DNA of 64,000 nucleotides, taken from assembly GCA_917880885.1 (NCBI GenBank), contig OU862918.1:1674001-1738000 (forward strand), given 5' to 3'. Position 1 is the first letter of the stretch; each line of letters opens with the position of its first letter. Positions 11,504 through 23,600 of this stretch are shown here, in pieces. The stretch is from Limnephilus marmoratus (lineage: Eukaryota > Arthropoda > Insecta > Trichoptera > Limnephilidae). The translations under genes were made by a program, and so were the position numbers. The notes beneath the pieces were generated by a model that saw only the letters and a program-made list of their open reading frames with translations, searched no databases and was not told the origin of the DNA.

Positions 11504-12469
11504 CTAATGAATCAACCCCCGTCCGTTTCCCGAATTATCTGCGACCACTAGCTCCTTCCCGGTTGTAGGTATTGTAGGATTTCCTTTTGGTGAACTGCTA
11601 ACTTCGGTGCATTTGCTGCAACTAACGCCTTGGCCCACACTTTCTATCGCGTGTATCCTCCTTTTTATGGCGTGGTAACGGTCACGGTATTTGTCCTTCT
11701 TGCTAACTTCCTCCCCACTCCTCTTCTTTAAGTTCCGTTCTTCTGGCGTACATACCATTGTATCTAGTTTTCGAAGAAACTCAGCGGCGACAATCTCGTC
11801 TCCTGATTGTCCCGAAAACCATAGCGATTGAATTTCCTTCGGATAATGCCTCATAATTTCGTCGACTATGCCCAACGGAGTGTCAGTAATCTTCAAAGCC
11901 TTAGCAAGTTCCCAATAGTTTGCGAAATGAGTGAGCATGGATATATTTTTCTTGGCATCATATACCCCCTCTGCAAGTCGGCGGCGAACTTCATTTTTCT
12001 TAATGTCTCCCCAATAGGTAGCTAAAAAATCTCGTTCGAAATCTAACATAGTCTCCCATCGCTTATTGTACAATTTCGCCCACGATTTGGCTTCCCCTTT
12101 TAAATTCTCTCGTACGACAATTAAAGGATCCGTACGTTTCACTTTTCTAGTGTACTCTTTTAAATCCTCGAGGAAACTAATTGGATTTTGATTTCCGCCG
12201 GAGAATGATGGTCGCTCCTGCTGCGGTAACATTTCCACGACTTGGAGAACGTTTTTCTGCGCATTATCCTCTCCTATCACCGCCACTGTTGCTGGTTTTT
12301 CCAACTGCTTCTCGAGCTCCTGCATCTTATTGACGAGCGGTGCTAAAGCTGCCTGAATAATTGTAGTTACATCTCCAATGTTCACTGTTGAAGTCTCGGC
12401 TGAGATATTCTCCCCGATTGCTGTCACTAAAGCCTGTGTTTTCCTTCCTGTTCCACGTTTCCCCACCAT
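11504..12469 (-). CDS. gag: Ty3/gypsy Gag structural protein
   Basis: A 321-residue protein in the expected place before pol. Residues about 85-165 resemble the retrotransposon Gag capsid region (PSFSGG...FLEDLKEY...LKGEAKSWA...FERDFLATYW). It should form the cytoplasmic particle in which reverse transcription occurs. Unlike many Gags it lacks a CCHC zinc knuckle; only CSKC is seen near residue 284, with Lys/Arg-rich stretches before it that might bind RNA instead. The stop TAG at 11,504-11,506 is preceded by the slippery heptamer GGGAAAC. The start is the first ATG of the frame and gives a sensible N terminus. Confidence 0.9.
   Translation of the reverse strand: MVGKRGTGRKTQALVTAIGENISAETSTVNIGDVTTIIQAALAPLVNKMQELEKQLEKPATVAVIGEDNAQKNVLQVVEMLPQQERPSFSGGNQNPISFLEDLKEYTRKVKRTDPLIVVRENLKGEAKSWAKLYNKRWETMLDFERDFLATYWGDIKKNEVRRRLAEGVYDAKKNISMLTHFANYWELAKALKITDTPLGIVDEIMRHYPKEIQSLWFSGQSGDEIVAAEFLRKLDTMVCTPEERNLKKRSGEEVSKKDKYRDRYHAIKRRIHAIESVGQGVSCSKCTEVSSSPKGNPTIPTTGKELVVADNSGNGRGLIH
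11525..11531 (-). promoter_or_regulatory. Canonical -1 slippery heptamer GGGAAAC at the gag end
   Basis: In the gag frame the codons are TCG GGA AAC, so the heptamer G GGA AAC has the correct X XXY YYZ phase. The -1 frame is open from here into pol, while a TAA closes it just upstream of the heptamer. The gag stop follows 18 nt later. GGGAAAC is an established retroviral-type frameshift heptamer. No downstream pseudoknot was modelled. Confidence 0.75.
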
Positions 12470-12644
12470 CTTCTTAAATTTTCCGAGTTTCGTCGGCTAA
12501 TGTTTATATTTTCCTTACTAAGCGACAACCTTACAATCTCTATTTTAATATTCTTAATTATTTATGTAAATGTTGCCTTAGTTATTCTATTTTTTTTTTT
12601 TTTCAATTTTCTTGTTTTTCTTATATTTTTGTTAATTTTTTTAA

Positions 12645-12944
12645 TTATTTTTTATTTTTATTTTCCTTTACTTCGTTAATCTTATCTTCGATTTCTTGTT
12701 CCTTTTCCTCGGGTTTTTCCTGTGAAATTATTGGTTTATCATTTTCATGTGGAAAATTTATTTTTCCACACTCCCTCTCAACCTTGCCTTGTTCCCCTTC
12801 TGGCTGAGCTCCCTCGTCTCCTCCCATATTCTCCACACGCAATGTAGAATATTTGGAACGCTTGAATATGTTTCTAAGCTCATCTTCCGTTGATATTTCT
12901 TCAACATCTCTTTCTGTCGCATCCGCCTTCCTCTTTTCGGCCAT
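12645..12944 (-). CDS. Extra 99-residue ORF upstream of gag
   Basis: Starts 475 nt upstream of the gag ATG and ends 175 nt before it, same strand. The protein is charged throughout: a basic N terminus (MAEKRKADATERD), a KRSK patch near residue 30, then a Glu/Lys-rich, probably disordered or helical tail. No known domain. Gypsy elements normally begin with gag, so an ORF here is unusual. It may be a leader ORF with no function; the composition bias makes chance occurrence plausible. Confidence 0.4.
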   Translation of the reverse strand: MAEKRKADATERDVEEISTEDELRNIFKRSKYSTLRVENMGGDEGAQPEGEQGKVERECGKINFPHENDKPIISQEKPEEKEQEIEDKINEVKENKNKK

Positions 12945-14560
12945 TCTCGTTTTAATGTTTTAATGAATTTAACTCAATACCAACTATATACTTAAATATC
13001 TTTTTTCGTTATAAATATACTTATATATATTTATAATTATTAAAATAATTTTTTTTTTTTTTTTTTTTGGAACCTGTCCCCCTATAAAACACATTATTTT
13101 CAATTATATTATTTTTGTTTGCATAACGATTGCAACCCGAATTAATCCAACTCTAAAACGCACACTTTATTTCAATTGAATGTAGGTAGTTGTTAAAAAA
13201 AACGGAATGAATATTGCAACCCTATTGTTAATAAATATCCCGTGATTTTCGTTCAAACAATAATTATTCATTGTTTAGAATGTCAACCACTCCTTCATGG
13301 TTTGCAGTACCTATTGATATTCTCGCAAAATCTGCCCTGAATTCGCAATACCCATCAAAACAGACTTTCGCACATCAATTTGCAATATCTACTGATATTT
13401 TCGCAAAATCTGCTTTTTTGTCGTCAATTTTAGAGTTAAACCCCTTTTTTCTCGAAGTCCGAATAATCAAATGTTCATTTAAATAGGTTATATACCTATC
13501 ATAAACCTTTGTCTACGATATCAGAAGTTCTCAATTCGACGCTATCCCCAATCAAGTATTTAGGTATGTTATTCTATCTTTTTTTTTTTTTTTTCAATAT
13601 TTACATTAAATTTGCAAAATCTATTTCGTTGTTCATAACAACTGTCATAGATCCCTTTGTATTCGTTGATTTCTACCCTCCTCAAAATAAACATATTTAC
13701 TGCAATTTTAATAATCGAGTATTTTCAAATCGGTAAATACCTATTGACAACTGTTTAACACCGCCATATCTGATTTCAACTTCTCATTTCGATCCGATTG
13801 AATGAATGTATTTTTCCCATCAACATGAGCTCCACCAAACCCTTTTAAAATGTATTCTATATTTATGTTCCTTATATTTTATGTTATGTCTTTTTATGTG
13901 ATAATGTTCACATACAAAACATAACATTATCTATAAACAATGGTCACATTATGTAGATAAGTTCCCCCTTTTATCTCCGAAGTGTGTTTCCTCTTTTATC
14001 GAAACCGAATGTTGATATTATTTTTAACAGATGTTTATTTTATAATGCCTCAAAGTGGTGCGTGTCGTTTTCGATGTGTCCCACCTTTAAATGCTAGATG
14101 TTTTTTTTTTTTTTTTTTGTTATCAGTATCTCGATGTTGACTTTTATCAATCTTTTCGATGCTTACGAACACCGCGCGTTATCTCGAATCACATTGTTTA
14201 CATTACGGTCGTTAACATTCCTGACCCAGATATGTCAATTCTTAACTCATTATATTTGTTATTTATGGCCTGCCTTGACTATTTGTTTACATAGAGCATA
14301 TTTGACCTAAATTCTTTTGTATACAATAACAAATGAAAGGGGTCTTTATTAACAAGTTCACGGTCACTCGATTTAACACTTTATATTGACACTTTTTAAA
14401 ATTATTTTAAACTGTAGAGTTTATTCGTTAGCACTTTTTTTTTTTTCTTTTTTGTTATGTTTATTTATTTCTTTATAAATAATTTTTCTGTGTTTGTTTA
14501 ACGTCGCACTATTCTGATTTTTTTATTAAATTATTTTCACTTCAATTAAAATGAATTTTT

Positions 14561-14591
<31 letters not shown>

Positions 14592-14709
14592 TATGATACG
14601 TCCTAATTTTGTTATTATTATTTTTTTTTCCAGTTTTTGCAATATATTGACCAATAAAGTTTTTCCACACAAACTTGTATAACTCTGACTCCTGGTCATG
14701 GCTTTGCAG
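12945..14709 (-). other. 5' leader of the giant element
   Basis: About 1.77 kb between the 5' LTR and the first ORF. AT-rich, with T runs (A runs in sense) at 13,051-13,068, 13,579-13,594 and 14,101-14,118, and two copies of a gatattYtcgcaaaatctgc motif about 80 bp apart (near 13,317 and 13,395). The first 40 sense bases after the LTR do not contain a TGG that would start a usual tRNA primer-binding site. Confidence 0.6.
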
Positions 14710-17700
14710 TGTGGTAATCTCTTTCTCTTTTGATTCTGATTTTGTTTTCTTTTTCTACTCCTGGGCACTTGGCACCAGTCGTAATAATTCTCTCTTCTAC
14801 CTCTTTTGATTTTTTTTTTTCTATTTTTGGAATTCTTTCATCCCTTCAAGTTTTCTTGAACTTTTCTTTTGGCTCTGATCGATATTTAAATCTTTAAAGC
14901 TTTGCATGTGTGTAGTAGGGATGGAAAATTCCTTCCCTACGTCACACAAGCCTTTATGAAAATTGGACCCTTATTTTCTTTGATACTACAGAAAGCTTAC
15001 TTAAAGCTCCCTTGTACTACATACCTTTAGAGATATATGTACTTAACTAATTAATACGTTATTTACGACCTTGAACGTAAATATTTTCGTATTTATGTTG
15101 TAATTAAACTCCATCAAACGTTGTGTAATTTTTTTGATTTATGATATGGGACTTTAATTACTTTCATTCTTTGTGGTAACTTCTTGATTCTAGTCAGAGC
15201 GTTGAGTTTCAAACTGTATTGGTCTCTCTCTTGCAAATCTAACTTTAAATAGTTTCTCTAAATGAGCTAACTTTCCTCCGTCGCTTATTATGTTTCCCTA
15301 CATCCTAACGAACTCGTAAATAACCTGTACTAATCGAATTACGCATGTTTAATTGAACAAATAATTAAGTATGACTCAAATGGTTAATTGTTAGTAAATT
15401 TGATTATGATTGTTTTGTATCTGCTTGTCATCTCTCCAATCCGATTCAGCTGCTATAAGGTACATATAAAGATGGGTTTAGTAGGTTAATGTAATTAATA
15501 GATTGCATATTAGACGAACTCAGAATACCCTTTTCTGCCGAAAATTTGGCTCCTTCCTCCTACAAGTAAACCAGGTGATCAAATTCTAACTAGAAATTCG
15601 CACAATCTTCTGGCGCGGATCGGTTAATTGATACCTAAGTTATCGCGTCCTAACCGTCCTTCCTTATGCCATCATGCACTGCCTTCAGGTCGTCATCCGA
15701 GCCTAGATACCCCCAAATTCCTACTCCTCCAAGGTCTACTATTTACTTAGGGCGAACCGGTTTCGTCCTATATGCAATCATATACTCACGGTGTTGTGTA
15801 GAGTTACGGGTCGTGAATCCTCGCTCTACGTACAAGAAATGATGTGAGAGTAACTCTGTCGAGTCTAAAACGCTAATTGTAAGCGGGTCCACATCATCCA
15901 ATGTACAGTACATAGAAAGATATATATGTAAACATACGTTTGGGTAGGATTATAACTCGCAATTTTGAGTCTAGCCAGTCTCAAATCCCGAGCTCGGATT
16001 TCGTGGAAAGGGATTCTGCACAAAACCTTAACCGATGACCGAATATATACATATTAAAAATGGGAAATATTAATAAATACTAATATAATAAGCAATTATC
16101 TCGGTTTGTTCTGGAGTGCCGAAAATTCCAAGCTTTTGATTGATTTGGTTGACAATTTTCTTTAAGAGATTGCCATCTCTATTATGTGTTTGGTTAATGG
16201 TCCTTGGGTTTTTAAGGAGCGACCACTGCCTCCTATTGTTGAACTGTTTTCTAAATTTTCCCCCAAGGTTCAACTTTTGGTAAAACTTTTTACTCTCCCG
16301 TGATTTTTCAACTGCTTCATGTAAATGATTGATACCTTTTATTAGTCTATCCCGTGATTTTTCAACTGCTTCTTGTAAATGATTGATGTCTATGAGAGTA
16401 ATTACTCCACAAAATTTTACTCGAATATTCCATGTAATTCTTCAATAATCTTTTATCTGACTATCCCGTGATTTTCAAATGTTTGATGTACCTATTAGCT
16501 ACCTAGGAGAGTAGTTAATCCATAAAATTTTTCTCAAATGTTCAATGATACTCTTCAAATTCTTTTATTTGACTATGCCGTGATTTTTCAAATGTTTGAT
16601 GTACCTTTCATTTGTTTAGCTAATAATAAATCTAATTATTTTCAAATTGTTCAATCCTAAAATATCTCTTCAAGCTCAAATTAAAGATTGTGTTTAAGAC
16701 TGTTCTATAATTGCACAATTTCATGAATTTGTCCCATTCTAAAATCAATAATAATACCTGTCGATTACCTATGTAATACCCAAGGGCATCTACCTTTAAA
16801 GAATCTGACCCCGTGCCCCAATGACCGAGTTGTTTTATAAACAATTTTAATTATGTAAACATCCCCACTGGCCTAGTGACCTAGATCCAAGAACGCGTGA
16901 CATCTGTTTACCTTTAAACATTCCGAATTCAATAATGGTTATTTCTTTCTCTTCTCCGATAAATTTAGTCATAATGCATACATATACTTTGTCTCGATAC
17001 ATAAATACACAGATATATATATATATAATTTTATTATAGTTGAGGTAAATTCTAATATTATAACTCATTTTTTTGATCATTTTATATTAGCTGAAGTTAT
17101 AATAGTACATATATTAATAAAATAAGTATAAAATATGAACTTGAAATTTTCCCTAGCACACAACTAGCATAGTGCGTTCTAAGTAGGTATTAGTAATCGA
17201 TACCTTTTACTTTTATTTAAGTGTGTTTCTTTTTGATTAAAACTTTCTGGGAATAATATATATATACATATATACATATACATAGATATATCTATTATAT
17301 ATATAATATTTCATATATAATATTTTAATATAGATACATATCACATATTAAGCAAGTAATACTTCGTTATAAAATTAATTCAAATACCAACTGTCTGCTG
17401 CATGCCGCTCTCTCCTCGGAACCTGAAAATATTTATACTTTATATAACTTACCCCTTTAAGGTTTTATTTTATCCGACCGGGAGCTACACGGTAAAACCT
17501 TGTTATGTTTTTTTTTCCTAATACCTACTCCTATGTTATCAACTAAATTCGAATAAAATTTTTTTTTTTTTTTTTTTTTTTTCGACTTCAATTTTATTTT
17601 ATTTCCGTTTAATCTATCTAAATTAAATGATGTTTATCATTCTAACTGCATTTATTTCAAAACTCGTTGGTTAACTTAACACTTTTTAAATTAAATTTAA

Positions 17701-19913
17701 CAATTAATTACTTATTTTGTGTTCGTTTTCCCGCCGTACTTTTATTTCGCAACAAAGCGTTATACAACTAAATACCGAACAGATTATTATCATGCTTATT
17801 TATTTATCATTTATTTCAACCTCCAGATTTATTATTATAATTATTCCATCGTTAAAATAACACTCCGTTTAAATTATAGTTTTAAACAATAACTACTTCA
17901 CAATTATTTACGAAATAAAAGATTTATTATTTTTATTTTTGTTTGTCACCGAACTCTTCTATTTTGCAGTAAGATAACGTATTTCACTATTTATTTAAAC
18001 TTTCCGAAATAATAATTATTATTAAGTTACCACAATCTCATTCAACAACAATTTAATAATTTTAATTATTTATTCTAACGTCTATATTTATTATTATTAT
18101 TTTATCTAACACTAGATTAATCCTGTGATAAATTATTACGTTCGATTTGCACTTTATTTATGGAACTATTATTGATATGGTTTCTTTTCCAAGTATTAAG
18201 TCCTAAAATTTAACTAAACACTGCTTTTAAATTTGCCAAGTACAACACCACACTTTTCACTAACACAATTTAAATTTATGATTTAATCACCTCACTGAAT
18301 CTAATTAATTATTATTAATGGTACTAATCTCTTACACTGAATTTAATACCAAACTTTAGACTCTGTTAAAATGCATTTTATCTAACACTAGATTATTCTA
18401 AGTCCGAAATCACTTCTATTGACTTGACTCCAATTATTTCAGAGTCATAAAATTTTTTAACACTTAGACAATTTTTCAATTAATAACCGCTTTAAACGTC
18501 ACGTCACGTCTCACAAACTTCCGCTCTTCAAAACCCCCGATGACTAACGAAAATTCACTAAGTCCTATCTTTTAAACCCCCTCTCAGGATTAGAATGGCC
18601 TATCTAAGCTATCTTTGATCCACGAATTTAACCTGTAACAACTCGAGATTTCATATATCGATTCTGTCATTTTTGTTTAACTGTCGTTAGGTCCACCTTT
18701 CACGACTTTGTTCATGCCCTATCTCGTTTAAACATTTTTCCAGGATCGGACCGGCGATATTACGTCAAAATGCCCCTCATCCCTTTGTCTGTTGGTCATA
18801 CAAAATTAGCTCAAATATCATGATTTTCGTATCTCTTTTTTCCTCAAAATATAATAGGTACGTCTTCAATAAACTGTACATAATTCTCAATTTTGTTTAT
18901 CGCTACCAGAACATGAACAAATTCAAGCCAAAACCTTTAATATGCATTTTCCAATTTTCTTTTTCCTAAATTCCTTCTTATTCTTATGCCACCTATATGG
19001 ATCAATTCAGTTTTAAACTGTATTGTCTCTACTTATGTCGTAGACTTGAATTTTCATATTTTCTCTTATTTCCCTTTTATTCACGATGTTCTTTTTTTGA
19101 TTTTCCTCATTCATTCTCATGTAACTTTCCACATCCCTATAATTTTTATATTTCCAGCCGTATTTATTTTATTAATTGTTAATTTAAGATTTTCTTTGCT
19201 TTCTTTGGCCGTATCAATTCACCCATAGTTTCACCGTACATTACTCTGATATCTGTATCGTTTTTCGATGTTTGCTGCCTCAATAGAAAATTTCATTTTC
19301 TATTTGTTACTAATTAATATATCATTTACCACATTTTTATAGGAGATACTCCCACTTCGGCCCTTAAATATATGTCAATTTTTATTACGTTATATGGTTC
19401 ATCCCACAACTTCCGTCCCTTTCTCCTCGAAATCTACATTAATTTAAAATTTGACATCTGTTTATGTCTGGACTTCGATGTACTCACCAATAACTCAGCG
19501 TTTATTCGAGGGTACTAAAATATAATGGTTTTTTCCTTGAGTAAACACTCCATAGGACCAATGATAATTTTTATCGTCCCAAAAGCCATTAAAATGGGTT
19601 TAATCGTCTAAAACCATGTTCGCTTTCTGGCTGTTTTAATAACAAAATCGCGTGTGGGGTCGTCAACTCAAATAATGTTTCATTTTTCCTTACAGTCTGT
19701 CCTATTTCCCATAGAACTTTCGTCAAACAATTGACGTAAAACAATTCCTTTGTTTGCCTTATCTACTGTAATGTAACCAGAATGACCTCCCTATCCCAAA
19801 TATATAACGATATCTATTTTAACTCGTCTGAAAACGCAAAATTAAGTCGAAATCTTATATTGTTCAATAAACACTTCCGTTTAAACGTCCAGTTTTTCCA
19901 TTAGATTTCCTTT

Positions 19914-20225
19914 TCAAATCGTTTTCCCTGACGTTACAAGAGTGACATCCCTAATTTCCAGCGTTTTTCTTCCTTTTAAATGTAAAATGTACACTTTCCT
20001 TTCAATCTGGTCTCCCTGACTTTCTATGTACTCGTTATACGGCTGAATAACCCTACAGTAGCTTTTCTTACGTTTTACACGTCTTTTCTTTAACCTTCCT
20101 CTGATCATAATTTTCTTGCTATTTTCTTGCCTAGTTTTTCCAACATAATGTGGATTAATTTGCTCGTTAACGGCGGTTGCCAACACCTTCATTGTACTGA
20201 TTGTATATCTTAAATCTGGGGTCAT
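19914..20225 (-). CDS. Basic 103-residue ORF inside the 5' LTR
   Basis: Second copy of the LTR ORF, same predicted protein as at 5654-5965. In this LTR it lies 451 nt from the 5' end and about 360 nt downstream of a TATAAAA motif, so a transcript starting early in the LTR would carry it as a first ORF. No homologue recognised. Confidence 0.3.
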   Translation of the reverse strand: MTPDLRYTISTMKVLATAVNEQINPHYVGKTRQENSKKIMIRGRLKKRRVKRKKSYCRVIQPYNEYIESQGDQIERKVYILHLKGRKTLEIRDVTLVTSGKTI

Positions 20226-20585
20226 CGTATCTAATGCACCGAGCGTGAGACCCTGTTTACATTATAGTGTATTGATCTTTCGGTTGATGACGATATTTTT
20301 TTCAATAAATCTCAGGTTAATCGCTTAGTTCAAAGTCCATTTCTTTGTTCAAAATCTGAACACGCCCTCCATTCTGTGATTGGTTTCATTAGTTATTTAT
20401 AGCTTTCTGTTTAGACCTGATTGGCTGTTGATTTCAACTATTTATTATTGCTCTGATTAATGATGATTTCTAGCACCCTCTGTGTTCTTTTCATCAATAC
20501 TTATCTCAATCTACTTAATCGTAGATCCCTATCGTCAACAAGAATTCAATTTACTTTGAACCGGTAGATGTCGCAGGTGTGTCTG

Positions 20586-20592
20586 TTTTATA
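20586..20592 (-). promoter_or_regulatory. TATA-like motif near the 5' LTR start
   Basis: Minus-strand TATAAAA about 85 nt inside the 5' LTR (copy at 6326-6332 in the 3' LTR). Position is plausible for a U3 promoter, but the LTR is AT-rich and such motifs are common, so this is only a candidate. Confidence 0.25.
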
Positions 20593-20676
20593 ATTAATTG
20601 GTATTTTCTTTTTGAATTAAAGTGGGAAGCTACAATATTTTCTTATTTTCACTGTTGGTTAATGCAATTCATCACA

Positions 20677-20680
20677 AACT
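20677..20680. repeat. Target-site duplication aact, right copy
   Basis: Four bases directly after the outer end of the 5' LTR, matching 443-446; the satellite sequence gcacacag continues immediately. Confidence 0.9.
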
Positions 20681-23600
20681 GCACACAGATTCTATAAAAT
20701 TATTCAAGTGAAAACTTCTTTAGGACCGTTGTGATTTGAAACTGGATGAAACGAAAAAAAGCGACACTAAAAATAAACAAACAATCTGTTATACATCTAT
20801 AGGATTAAACCTGCAAGAGAATGAATGACATAGACTAATCGCTTTCCTCTTTGTGCGTTGCTTCGTAGCCAGCCTATCGGTCTCCTCTTTGTGCGATGCT
20901 TCGTATCTATCACTCTCGTCTACTTTAGTTTTCACTTTTCTCGCATGTGAGTGAACTGCACACAGATTCTATAAAATTATTCAAGTGAAAACTTCTTTAG
21001 GACCGTTGTGATTTGAAACTGGATGAAACGAAAAAAGCGACACTAAAAATAGACAAACAATCTGTTATACATCTATAGGATTAAACCTTCAAGAGAATGA
21101 ATGACATAGACTAATCGCTTTCCTCTTTGTGCGTTGCTTCGTAGCCAGCCTATCGGTCTCCTCTTTGTGCGATGCTTCGTATCTATCACTCTCGTCTACT
21201 TTAGTTTTCACTTTTCTCGCATGTGAGTGAACTGCACACAGATTCTATAAAATTATTAAAGTGAAAACTTCTTTAGGACCGTTGTGATTTGAAACTGGAT
21301 GAAACGAAAAAAAGCGACACTAAAAATAGACAAACAATCTGTTATACATCTATAGGATTAAACCTGCAAGAGAATGAATGACATAGACTAATCGCTTTCC
21401 TCTTTGTGCGTTGCTTCGTAGCCAGCCTATCGGTCTCCTCTTTGTGCGATGCTTCGTATCTATCACTCTCGTCTACTTTAGTTTTCACTTTTCTCGCATG
21501 TGAGTGAACTGCACACAGATTCTATAAAATTATTCAAGTGAAAACTTCTTTAGGACCGTTGTGATTTGAAACTGGATGAAACGAAAAAAGCGACACTAAA
21601 AATAGACAAACAATCTGTTATACATCGATAGGGTTAAACCTTCAAGAGAATGAATGACATAGACTAATCGCTTTCCTCTTTGTGCGTTGCTTCGTAGCCA
21701 GCCTATCGGTCTCCTCTTTGTGCGATGCTTCGTATCTATCACTCTCGTCTACTTTAGTTTTCACTTTTCTCGCATGTGAGTGAACTGCACACAGATTCTA
21801 TAAAATTATTAAAGTGAAAACTTCTTTAGGACCGTTGTGATTTGAAACTGGATGAAACGAAAAAAAGCGACACTAAAAATAGACAAACAATCTGTTATAC
21901 ATCTATAGGATTAAACCTGCAAGAGAATGAATGACATAGACTAATCGCTTTCCTCTTTGTGCGTTGCTTCGTAGCCAGCCTATCGGTCTCCTCTTTGTGC
22001 GATGCTTCGTATCTATCACTCTCGTCTACTTTAGTTTTCACTTTTCTCGCATGTGAGTGAACTGCACACAGATTCTATAAAATTATTCAAGTGAAAACTT
22101 CTTTAGGACCGTTGTGATTTGAAACTGGATGAAACGAAAAAAGCGACACTAAAAATAGACAAACAATCTGTTATACATCTATAGGATTAAACCTTCAAGA
22201 GAATGAATGACATAGACTAATCGCTTTCCTCTTTGTGCGTTGCTTCGTAGCCAGCCTATCGGTCTCCTCTTTGTGCGATGCTTCGTATCTATCACTCTCG
22301 TCTACTTTAGTTTTCACTTTTCTCGCATGTGAGTGAACTGCACACAGATTCTATAAAATTATTCAAGTGAAAACTTCTTTAGGACCGTTGTGATTTGAAA
22401 CTGGATGAAACGAAAAAAGCGACACTAAAAATAGACAAACAATCTGTTATACATCTATAGGATTAAACCTTCAAGAGAATGAATGACATAGACTAATCGC
22501 TTTCCTCTTTGTGCGTTGCTTCGTAGCCAGCCTATCGGTCTCCTCTTTGTGCGATGCTTCGTATCTATCACTCTCGTCTACTTTAGTTTTCACTTTTCTC
22601 GCATGTGAGTGAACTGCACACAGATTCTATAAAATTATTCAAGTGAAAACTTCTTTAGGACCGTTGTGATTTGAAACTGGATGAAACGAAAAAAAGCGAC
22701 ACTAAAAATAGACAAACAATCTGTTATACATCTATAGGATTAAACCTGCAAGAGAATGAATGACATAGACTAATCGCTTTCCTCTTTGTGCGTTGCTTCG
22801 TAGCCAGCCTATCGGTCTCCTCTTTGTGCGATGCTTCGTATCTATCACTCTCGTCTACTTTAGTTTTCACTTTTCTCGCATGTGAGTGAACTGCACACAG
22901 ATTCTATAAAATTATTCAAGTGAAAACTTCTTTAGGACCGTTGTGATTTGAAACTGGATGAAACGAAAAAAGCGACACTAAAAATAGGCAAACAATCTGT
23001 TATACATCTATAGGATTAAACCTGCAAGAGAATGAATGACATAGACTAATCGCTTTCCTCTTTGTGCGTTGCTTCGTAGCCAGCCTATCGGTCTCCTCTT
23101 TGTGCGATGCTTCGTATCTATCACTCTCGTCTACTTTAGTTTTCACTTTTCTCGCATGTGAGTGAACTGCACACAGATTCTATAAAATTATTCAAGTGAA
23201 AACTTCTTTAGGACCGTTGTGATTTGAAACTGGATGAAACGAAAAAAAGCGACACTAAAAATAGACAAACAATATGTTATACATCTATAGGATTAAACCT
23301 GCAAGAGAATGAATGACATAGACTAATCGCTTTCCTCTTTGTGCGTTGCTTCGTAGCCAGCCTATCGGTCTCCTCTTTGTGCGATGCTTCGTATCTATCA
23401 CTCTCGTCTACTTTAGTTTTCACTTTTCTCGCATGTGAGTGAACTGCACACAGATTCTATAAAATTATTAAAGTGAAAACTTCTTTAGGACCGTTGTGAT
23501 TTGAAACTGGATGAAACGAAAAAAAGCGACACTAAAAATAGACAAACAATCTGTTATACATCTATAGGATTAAACCTGCAAGAGAATGAATGACATAGAC

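Larger units (their letters stand above)
447..20676 (-). mobile_element. Giant-LTR Ty3/gypsy retrotransposon, apparently complete
   Basis: A 20,230-bp element read on the minus strand: 5' LTR 14,710-20,676, leader, small ORF, gag, pol, 3' non-coding segment, polypurine tract, 3' LTR 447-6416. The order protease-RT-RNase H-integrase identifies Ty3/gypsy (Metaviridae-type). The LTRs start TG and end CA, are flanked by aact, and differ at only four places I noticed. Gag and pol have no internal stop, so the copy may still be competent. No env-like ORF follows pol. LTRs near 6 kb are far longer than the few hundred bases usual in insect gypsy elements; the layout (long LTRs plus an ORF before gag) recalls plant Ogre elements, but only as architecture. 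Confidence 0.95.
14710..20676 (-). repeat. 5' LTR of the giant gypsy element (5,967 bp)
   Basis: Promoter-proximal LTR for the minus-strand element; near-identical to 447-6416 with offset 14,263 at its gag-proximal end and 14,260 at its outer end. It begins on the minus strand at 20,676 with TGTGATGAATTGC and ends at 14,710. U3, R and U5 borders cannot be placed from sequence alone. Confidence 0.95.
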
